64,000 bases of DNA, taken from Chrysomallon squamiferum (Eukaryota; Mollusca; Gastropoda; Neomphalida; Peltospiridae). The stretch spans positions 24,667,502-24,731,501 of the forward strand of contig CM022679.1 in assembly GCA_012295275.1 (NCBI GenBank), in the 5' to 3' direction. Within the stretch, counting starts at the first letter, position 1. Every line of letters starts with the position of its first letter. This document shows positions 55,937 through 64,000 of the stretch, one piece after another. The translations under genes and the position numbers were made by a program. The notes under the pieces are model-generated. The model saw nothing but the letters and a program-made list of their open reading frames with translations, did no database searches and was not told the origin of the DNA.

Positions 55937-58900
55937 ATGGATGATTTAGTCATTGGAGATGGTAAGTTTAAATATATCAGATAATTAAAATTGAATATAA
56001 ATAACATTCATTACTAATCACATTTAAATTAAGATGTAATTATGTTCCACTGCATTAAACCGTTCTTAATAAAGATTCCTTGCCTACTTCCGTGTAGTAT
56101 CTAAGTATGTGATAATATGGATTATTCATTTCAGTTAGCAGTAAAACATCTTTTAGATGCAACGTGCCATAGACAGGAAAGAAACAGACTTTGATAAACT
56201 TTTCATATGGCAAAGACTGAAATAGTAGTTTAACCAGTTCTTTGAAATCTCAGGTTTTGCATACAGTCAACATAGTTTGATAAATTCTGACCAAGCATTT
56301 CTCTGAAATACACTGTTACAGGTTTGCATTCTGATAATAATCCATTTGGTGATTAATCCAATTAAATGATTAATTGACGAGAAGGTTATGTTTTATTAGT
56401 CTTGTAAACTTATTTAATAATTTTGATTTGATACTAGGTTGTAATATCAGGACTTAGTACAGTTATTTTAACAAACAATTACTTAGCAGTGTTCCATGAA
56501 AGCTGAGGAAATTCAGAGTGAGTGACTAAACATTTGCTGGAGGTTATTTCTATGGAAGAAATATTAAATATTGTTTGTGATTTAACATTCTAAATATTTC
56601 ATTCAAAAAGTGTATTTAATCAAGATCTGATATTTGATACCGTGAAGACTGACCAACAAAGGTTAATTCATAACGAAAAACGGATTTTTATGGACAAAAT
56701 TTGTGGAATGATAAAAAATTCTTACAATACAAATACTTTGCTTTTACTAAATAATAATAATGTTGTTGTTATTATTAAGAATCATCTTAAAAGGTTATAA
56801 ATTCTGAAACAATTGTTTTTTTCTTTTTTAGAAAAAGATTCTGTTAATAAAAAACTGAAAGCTGCATGGCATCATGTATCCAGGTAAACTTAATCAGCTC
56901 AGTATCAACACACACAGAATTATATGTAAATCTAAGCATTGTGTTGACAGTATAAAACCAAATATATTTTTCTGGATTAATATAATTTAAAAAATAATAA
57001 TCATAAATCCACCCTAATGATCTATGTAGTCTTATGTATAAAATTTTACAAATATTTTTACCACTGTTACAGATTCTTCTCTGGTACTTAACTAAGTAAG
57101 TCTAAGTAGCTACCATATCATTACAAAAAATTTAATAATGTTTTCTCCATTATTAAAAATATTTTGCCAGCTAAAACTAAATAAAATTTTCATGAAATAA
57201 CTATGCTGTACAGTAAATACAATTTTTATACTTTTTTGTTTACCTATTTTACAGGCCCTTTGGAGACACCAAAGATCTTCCACTTGTTTATGATGATCAT
57301 GATGAATATAACTTTAGCCATCCATCTCGTGGTACTGCCATTATTATTAATAACAAGACATTCCAGGATAAATTACCAAGGGAAGGTGCTGATGTAGATG
57401 CAAATAATCTTCAGCAAGTTTTTAGTCATTTTGGATTTTCTGGATATAAGATATTTTGAAGATTTAACAGCTGTTGGAATTATCAGTATTTTCCAGAAAA
57501 GTAAGCCTGCATCATTATTATTCTGTTCCTTTTGCCTCCATATTATTATATTCCTTCTGTATTATTCTATTTCTCTTTATATATTTAAATTAAGTACCTG
57601 AAATTATTCAGAGCCATTCTGGTTTTTAAAATTTATTTTGTAATATTTTTTACCTGGAATTTTTTTTGACCCCTGATTCCATTTGTCCCACTTTTGTTTT
57701 TTTTGTTTTTAATGGCTTCCATTTTATTAAGGCACTCAAGAGTCTAATAAATGAGCAAAAATGTGTTGACACCATTTCTATATTATAGCAGTCTTGTTTC
57801 AGCTAATAAAAATATAGCTGTTTAATTATGTATATTTTTACAAATGCACATAAATCTTTTTCATTACAGTCTCAAAGGAAAACTACAAGAATTCAGATTG
57901 TTTTGTTTGTGCAGTTTCTTCTCATGGTGATGAATATTTTTTTGATCCTGACAAAAGGAATTCAAAGAGAAGAGAAGAGTTTATTTTAGGAACAGACCTC
58001 AGACCAGTTTTGACTTGTAATATTCTTGAAATGTTTAATGACAAAAACTGCCCCTCACTCAGAGGAAAACCAAGAATATTTTTCATGCAGGTATGCAAAA
58101 TATCTTAATTTTAGGACGAACATAATGATAAATGTAATCAAACATGTAAAAGTTTTAATTAATATTACATGGAGAAGACAGATTTTATGTCTGTATATAT
58201 ATTTACACACACACGTGTACATACATACATATAATAAGTAGTAGTTAATATTAAACTGAAAAATAAACACTTTGTGAGAACGGGGGAAACTTCTTTACAA
58301 ATTTAAAATCATTGTTTAATATTTATGAGTAATTCTGAATTGGGAAAATGATTTTTACCAATAAACTTTAAAATATTTTAAAATTGGCAGTTTAATTTGA
58401 TATTGTTTGAAACTGTTCGGGAAAAATATAAATTTTGATATTAAATTAATTGGACATAAATCATGTTTCTTAACAGCTCTATCCTCTTATCCTGTATGTT
58501 AAATGTGTTTTTTATATCATATATGAATATAAAAAGTAGAAAAAGAAGAAAGAAAAAGTGAAAATCTAGAATGCATTATCATCAGACAGATATATTCACT
58601 TTTAGGCATGTCGTGGTCAGGGTATTGACAGTGGCGTAGATATTCTAAATATACATGATGAGGTGGATGGTTGCAGATCTACAGATCCTTATGTCACATG
58701 TCCATCACCATTGTTTAAAGACTTCCTTATTGTCTATTCAACACCACCAGGTTTGTTTTTAACAAATATAATTTTTTTTAATTAGTTAAGCCAAATATCT
58801 GGATTAATATAAATTTCTGTATGTTGCCACTGAATGATAATGTGTAAGAGTAACATGAAAATAAATGGAATTCATTCCTCTTCTGAGCATTATAATTTTG

Positions 58901-59263
58901 TTAAAAAAAAAAAAAAAAAAAGAAATTTATCAGTTTTCATTACTAAATGGCTAGAAAATATATAATAGTTGTTACTCAAACTTATGATGCACCTTTTAAA
59001 TTTACCTTCTGGTTTTTTAAGGGTTTGCTTCATTTCGAAGACCAGACAAAGGTTCATGGTTCGTTAGTGCATTAGCTGAATGTGTTAAGAATTGCAGAGT
59101 AGAATCTGTGTCCCTCCTGAAGCTACTGACTAAGGTAATTCATAATGTGTCATTGAATTTCCAGTCAACCTCTGTCACTGATCCCAGTCTTCATGGCAAG
59201 AAACAGGCTCCTTGTATTTGCTCTATGCTTACCAAGGATGTTTATTTCAGAACAAAGAAATGA
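55937..59263 (+). CDS. Caspase CaspB, full length but with one frame break in exon 3
   Basis: Second caspase type, encoded by six exons (55937-55961, 56832-56883, 57255-57500, 57870-58090, 58606-58750, 59022-59263). It reads as about 309 residues if one surplus base in exon 3 is discounted. The prodomain is short with no CARD or DED. Motifs: GTAIIINNKTF, REGADVDANNLQQVF, His126 (SSHGDE), Cys183 (FFMQACRG), the linker site DEVD202 then G, and the p10 part from FKDFLIVYSTPPGFASFRRP and KGSWFVSALAEC to [13 protein letters not shown]. Between HGDE and GTD there is an extra stretch of about 15 basic residues (DPDKRNSKRREEF) not found in human caspase-3/7. The frame break lies at TTTT 57454-57457: exons 1-2 (77 nt) plus 246 nt leave the wrong phase for exon 4, and the expected EDLTAVGIISIFQK is one frame off. 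It is a pseudogene if real, and otherwise an intact protease. Confidence 0.85.
57454..57457 (+). other. Apparent one-base insertion in CaspB exon 3
   Basis: The four-T run after AAGATA produces TGA in frame (KIF then stop). Reading one base shorter restores KIFEDLTAVGIISIFQK and the correct phase (322 nt) for exon 4. All later exons are open and conserved, which is more like a sequencing error or a very young mutation than an old pseudogene. Confidence 0.75.
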
Positions 59264-62200
59264 TTATTTTCAAGAAAATGTCTGGGCAGCTTTTTTACGA
59301 AAGAACATTTACTGGCGGAAACAGTAGGACTGATAAATAATTAAAAATTAAATTTCCACTTTTAAAAGTGCATGTAAAAATCTATCTTTATTTATTATTT
59401 TCTAAGATAAATATTTTTCATTTTGTTATTATGCAGACAGGAATAAAATCTTGGATGTGTCTGAAAAAAGTCAGGCAAAAAATATAATGTGATAATATCT
59501 TAGGTTAAATAACATAATATAATCAAAAATATTACATAACAAAAAGACTGAGGACTTAACTGGTTTAGGTAACTCATAATTATTGTGAAGATATGTTTAT
59601 ATTATTTTACAACTAAAAGTTTCATATATTTTTCAGCATTTTTAATTATGTTTAAAATACAAAAATAAGGAATTACCATCTGATGTTTCATATTATTCAT
59701 TTTATATCTGTCTCATTTTGTTAAATATAAAAAAATGTTTGTTATCTTCATTTTATTTATGTTGTTCATCTCAATAAAGAAGATGATTCTGATTTTAGAT
59801 TTTATTAATTTATTTTAATATGTATTCACTTAGCATATATTAAAATTTATATTTTATTATGAAATCCTTTTATCTCTAGGAATTTGTGCATTTTTTAAGA
59901 TATTCTTTTTTTATACTGATATTGTCCTTATTTTAGCAGCCAAAATCAAAGCTAAAGTAATCTCAAGCAATTTGTTATAATTTTATACTTTATTTTAATT
60001 TCATTATTTAACAATCTGTCTCACTTTTCTTTTTTTTTCTTTTTTCATACCAAAAGTAAATCAGATTTACAGGGAAAAAATTATTTGATGTATTTATTAC
60101 AGTTTACAAAAATATGTTTCAATCACAATCAGATTGTTTTTTCTTGTGAACTGATTAGAAGTACAAGCAAATAATCAGCAAGAAAATAGCAGATGAAAAT
60201 TACGAAAATTAAATCCAAGTAGCCTTTAAAAGCTTGGTGATAAATAACATGAGTTCATCTATAAGAAAAAGTACCATGGTAATATTTATTAAATTGATAA
60301 TGAAAAATTACTTATGGCTGTCTGTTATTCATATCTTTGCCATTGCTTACTGTTTTAAAATGTTTTAGGCTAAAAATATATACATACTGTACCAAACAGA
60401 AAGAAAAATCATAAAATAATGCAATCAAAATTTGACATTATTTTGTTACGAATGTGTAAATGTATAAAATATTTAGTTTTAGTTATCAAGTATTTGATGC
60501 CATTTTATTTTGGTGCTCTACTTTGTAATGTTATTATAATATAGTAATGTTTTTTTATTTACTGTTATTCACAAACTACTCAGATTTTATTCAAATTACT
60601 TTTAGTGACCTTTTGGTCATGTGAAAATGTTTTAAATTTTTACGTTAAGTATTTATTTATAACTACTGTGTGGAATTTGCTTCTTTTGTTTTCTCTTGAT
60701 GTATTTGTTTTATATTTATTGTTACTGCATTAAAATATTTATTGATTTTTTATTTTTACTCATTGCTGACATTAATTTTTAACTAATTACTGAATCCATT
60801 GAATGTTTATATACATAGGAATTAATATTTAAAAATTAATGTGAATTTTTATTCTAGTCATTACAGTTTTGTCAACATTTAGAAACTGAAATTCAGTATT
60901 TAATTACCAATTTGACATGAATATATTTCCTTGGTGCAATTGTGTAATAATTTTGCAATTTTACATTTTATTATTTTCTTAAACAGCATTATTGTCTCAT
61001 GTTTTGTTGTCACTTCATTTTTATTACATTCTCTTTGCATTTTTTACAGATTAAAGTATTTAAAATATTACAAATTTATATATAAGTTTATAATAAAAAC
61101 TTGAAACAGAAAGAAAGAAGTAAAATATACAGAACAAAAATCATTGTTAAAAGAGCAGAGAAAAGTGATATTTAAAACATGTTCTGTAATTATTTTTCTA
61201 CCTAGACAATTTTTTTCTTTTTAATTGCCTAGAATGGAAAAAGCATTGCAGAGTTTAATTTTTATCCCAATGTCTGCTTTCAAATTTTGAACAAAATCAT
61301 CTTTTAGGTGTCACTTGAAAATTTGCTTTTATTTTTGTATTACATTAATTTATGTTTATTTTTCTCTATCAAAAATGTGTAAAATCATTAATAACAGTAG
61401 TAATAATAAAATATGTCACTTAAAAATTACACAATATTTGCTCACCTTGGCCTAAGCAGCATTTAAATTTAACAGAGCTAAATTGTTTTAACTGTTCATG
61501 TTGTTAATTTTTATAATTGTTTATTTTTATCTAGATTGATTATACTTGTTTTCATTAGCTTTTTTAAATTGTTAATCTTTCTTGCCATAGTTTATTACTT
61601 TGTTTTGCAAAGATGTTGCTAATTTGTTTCCGTTTTTTCTGAAAATTTATAAAAAATAAATTTTACTTCATTTGTTAATATTTTGTTTTTTGTTTAGTAT
61701 TGAATATTAAGTATTTACATTATTGTTAATGTTTTAAGCAAGTTCAATATATTATATACAGTGTCATTAAACTGAAATAATAATAGAATCCCAGAATTTA
61801 AATATACCTGTAGATGTCAGTGACGAAAAATTATTGTATTTTCATGAACTGCAGACATCCACTCATGTTTTTGTTATCTTAGAGCAAGATTGTTGATAGT
61901 AAATATTTTGAAATATTTTGAAGTATCAATAAATACTCAATCTTCCATATTGACATTTCAGGATTAATCAGGTATGATGGAATGTCCAGTTTAGTACTAA
62001 TATAGAGTCTAACATTTTTATTAACTAGCCTTTGGCAGGTTCCTAGCAAATAAAATTAACTTTCTTTATTTTCTATAATTATACTTGCATATTTGACTCA
62101 TAAGCAAAATATATGTAATAAATTATTATATCAAAAATCAAAAAACAATATTTCTTTAATGAATGAACAACTTTTGGTATTATCTTAATGAATTAGAAAT

Positions 62201-62782
62201 TGTTATCATATATCTGAATTAGAATAGGTGATACGTACGTCAATAAGAAATAAATTGGTACATAGAAATAAATTATTTAGAAATATTCTTTATTTATATT
62301 ATTATTATAATAATAATTATTATTTTTATTATTTTATTATGAGGATATTATGCAAAATGCAACATTGTTTTAAAAATTAGGTGCTCTATGAACATGATTT
62401 AAAATTTTAAGCATTTTCATGATCAATATATAGAGTGTTCATTTGCACACTCAGAAATAAACTAGAAATAAATATGACACACACCTCCGTGTGTATGTCT
62501 GTATGTGTAAGCAATGTTACGTTAAGATAAATGGATTTTTGTTCAAATAACTGAAAAATCAGATTTAAAATTTTATTTTTAAATTTTATTTTCAACATAT
62601 TATCCTTTGAGTAGCCAATCTGTGTTGGCTAGTTATTTATCACAGCTGAATTATGCGTTGTATATTTTTTCAAACAAATACATGTACTGTAACCTAAATT
62701 TATGAGAGGAAAAAAAATACAGTTGTGCGCATATACATAAAAAACACCTATACTTGAAACAATTCTGTAATAGTTACGACAC
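59264..62782. other. AT-rich intergenic region between CaspB and CaspC
   Basis: About 3.5 kb of very AT-rich DNA between the tails of two convergent caspase genes. I see no exon, RNA gene or repeat element beyond short A, T and TAA/ATT runs (for example 62,298-62,340). It should contain the 3' UTRs of both genes. Confidence 0.65.
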
Positions 62783-63045
62783 TTAAACACATTGCGTCAT
62801 CACTTTTTCTTTCTTTCGAAAATAAACATCTTTTGTCAACATGGAATAGACACATGGCATCTGTTTTTTCATGTGCCGACTGGGATTTCTCAAACTCACT
62901 GACTCGAATCCTATAGCAACCTGCTGTATCACTCTTGTCAGGAGTTTCTGGAACTCCAGTCGAGTGATGTCACAGTTGTTAATGACGTTGTACAAATTCC
63001 TTATGAATACAGATCCACTTCGAGGTTGACGCACCGAGGCATAGC
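62783..63045 (-). CDS. Caspase CaspC, last exon only
   Basis: The exon starts after the acceptor TTTTTTTAG (63,046-63,054) with the same phase as the last exons of CaspA and CaspB, and ends at TAA 62783-62785 (87 residues). It encodes the C-terminal half of the p10 subunit: [54 protein letters not shown], then an extra tail KKEKVMTQCV. In place of the usual SWR and GSWF motifs it has SVR and GSVF, so two pocket tryptophans are missing. The exon with QACRG is not found up to 64,000, so the rest of the gene must lie beyond the window. It could be an active caspase with changed specificity or a caspase-like protein. Confidence 0.85.
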
Positions 63046-63475
63046 CTAAAAAAATATATAATAATAATAATAATGACATAAATTTAAAATATAAATTATT
63101 GTTACTGTTGTTGTTGTTGTTATTATTAGGGAATTTGCACTTAAAATAACACCATCAATAAATAAGCTGCGGTTCTATGACTCATTTGAGAAGAGCATCA
63201 TGAGGTTGACATTGAGGTATGTTCTGGTCTTGATTCAGTTTCCAGTTATTGATCCGTTTAATATAGAGAATGCACATTTTCGCCGAAGATGACCGAGCAC
63301 GGTGAAATGTTCCGATGATACAGAGTACATCAACGTGCTCAGTTTTGTTTTCTCAGTGACGAAGAAATTAGAATTGGAAATTAATAGAGCAACAACGAAG
63401 AAAAAAAAGACGGGGAAAAAGTCGTATATTAAGATGATGCATAAAATTATTCACGATTATTTTTGACGTATTGTT

Positions 63476-63497
63476 GTCTACGGCCATACCACGTTGA
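63476..63497 (+). pseudogene. 5S rRNA 5' fragment
   Basis: 22 nt (GTCTACGGCCATACCACGTT then GA) match the 5' end of animal 5S rRNA, then break off. Part of it (CATACCACGTTGA) is repeated at 63,586 at the start of the longer 5S piece. Confidence 0.75.
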
Positions 63498-63541
63498 TGA
63501 TGGTATGAAAATTTTATTCACGATTATTTTTCGACGCCTAT

Positions 63542-63582
63542 CCCGGATCCGATCTCTGGGATCGCCAGGGATGGGTTCCGGG
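63542..63582 (+). other. 41-bp hairpin inserted upstream of the 5S-like body
   Basis: Two 18-nt arms (63,542-63,559 and 63,565-63,582) are reverse complements except for two mismatches and one G-T pair, around a 5-nt loop GATCG. It is much more GC-rich than its surroundings. It stands where the first bases of the 5S gene (GTCTACGGC) would be expected. Confidence 0.7.
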
Positions 63583-63585
63583 ACA

Positions 63586-63694
63586 CATACCACGTTGAAA
63601 GCACCGGTTCTCGTCCGATCACCAAAGTTAAGCAACGTAGGGCTCGGTTAGTACTTGGATGGGTGACCGCCTGGGAACACCGAGTGCTGTAGAC
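63586..63694 (+). rRNA. 5S rRNA-like sequence lacking its first ~10 nt (probable pseudogene)
   Basis: 109 nt run from CATACCACGTTGAAAGC to the 3' end GTGCTGTAGAC of a metazoan 5S rRNA. The internal control regions are recognisable (AGTTAAGCAACGT for box A, GGATGGGTGACCGCC for box C). Against the mollusc-type consensus as I remember it there are four changes (CACCAAAG for CACCGAAG, two in GTAGGGCTCGG, and ACCGAGTG for ACCGGGTG), most of them C-to-T or G-to-A types. The 5' end is replaced by a GC-rich hairpin, and no clean TTTT terminator follows directly (first TTTT at about 63,701). A degraded dispersed 5S copy or part of a 5S-derived SINE are both possible. Confidence 0.7.
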
Positions 63695-64000
63695 ATTTCA
63701 TTTTGCTCTTTTTTTCTTTCTTTTTTTGATAATTATTGTTATTATTATTATCGAATCTTTCAAAATATTTTCTGTTAATTATATTAGATTGAGATAAATG
63801 TTCTAATTTATTGAGACTGCTGTTAGAAACAATTGAGGACAAATATTAATCATATGAGATGTGCACATCCGGAAGGGAAATAAAAAGAAATAATAAATAG
63901 GGATAATACTGCGGAGCTAACGCATTAGCGAACATGACGAAATAAAACACCATAATTCTAATTTTCTTTTGCAGCTAGCATTCCGACAGAGAAAACATTA
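63695..64000. other. Right end of the window
   Basis: About 300 bp without any recognised feature: T-rich sequence just after the 5S-like body, a short ATT run, then unassigned DNA. Confidence 0.5.

Larger units (their letters stand above)
41104..57273. repeat. Tandem segmental duplication, unit 2
   Basis: Second copy of unit 1. At its left edge CaspB exon 3 sequence (GGAGACACCAAA) runs directly into SEC31 intron sequence (ATCAATTAA). At its right edge the CaspB exon continues normally (GGAGACACCAAAGATCTTCC). The A-run shared by both parents (3 nt, AAA) is microhomology at the breakpoint. Divergence from unit 1 is a few percent in most places but close to zero across about 2.4 kb in the middle. 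Confidence 0.97.

Noticed and set aside
59264-62782. Search for further caspase exons or a CaspB copy between CaspB and CaspC
   Set aside because: No QACRG, HGE or MLTKDVYF coding traces were found on either strand.
63448-63651. Two opposing 62-codon ORFs over the 5S-like region
   Set aside because: They arise by chance across the rRNA-like sequence and the hairpin.

Overview
The window is animal nuclear DNA. It is AT-rich, with spliced genes, GT-AG introns, many microsatellites and long T and A runs. The 5S rRNA-like sequence near the right end and the gene types suggest a marine invertebrate, most likely a mollusc or other lophotrochozoan; this is an inference, because no single marker fixes the phylum. 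All gene models were read by eye from splice sites, reading phase and remembered family sequences.

Layout: peflin (PEF1-type, minus strand, runs off the left edge), then a zinc-dependent medium-chain dehydrogenase (minus, five exons, complete). About 3.3 kb further right a SEC31 gene begins on the plus strand. It is the COPII outer-coat subunit, with 27 coding exons over about 16 kb. From SEC31 intron 25 onward the window is dominated by a tandem duplication of about 16 kb. Unit 1 is about 24,681-41,106 and unit 2 about 41,104-57,273. Each unit carries the last two SEC31 exons, a long gene-poor stretch with a 152-codon ORF, a complete executioner-type caspase on the minus strand (here called CaspA1 and CaspA2), and the head-to-head start of a second caspase on the plus strand (CaspB). 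The duplication breaks inside CaspB exon 3, so unit 1 holds only a 5' stub of CaspB. The full-length CaspB starts in unit 2 and continues beyond it. A third type of caspase (CaspC, minus) shows only its last exon at 62,783-63,045, and the window ends with a degraded, rearranged 5S rRNA-like sequence.

The notable biology is a caspase cluster. CaspA has a prodomain cleavage site (DETD) and a linker site (TVSD), both followed by the same peptide ALGTKG. This could expose an IAP-binding-type N-terminus on both subunits. CaspB carries a DEVD site in its linker, the type cut by executioner caspases, and a basic insertion after the catalytic His. CaspC has lost the two tryptophans usual in the S2/S4 pocket segment. 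The two CaspA copies differ at 12 of 307 residues, whereas the duplicated SEC31 exons encode identical protein. A central stretch of about 2.4 kb of the two units is almost identical, which suggests gene conversion. Two single-base frame breaks (SEC31 exon 8, CaspB exon 3) need confirmation because they may be assembly errors.
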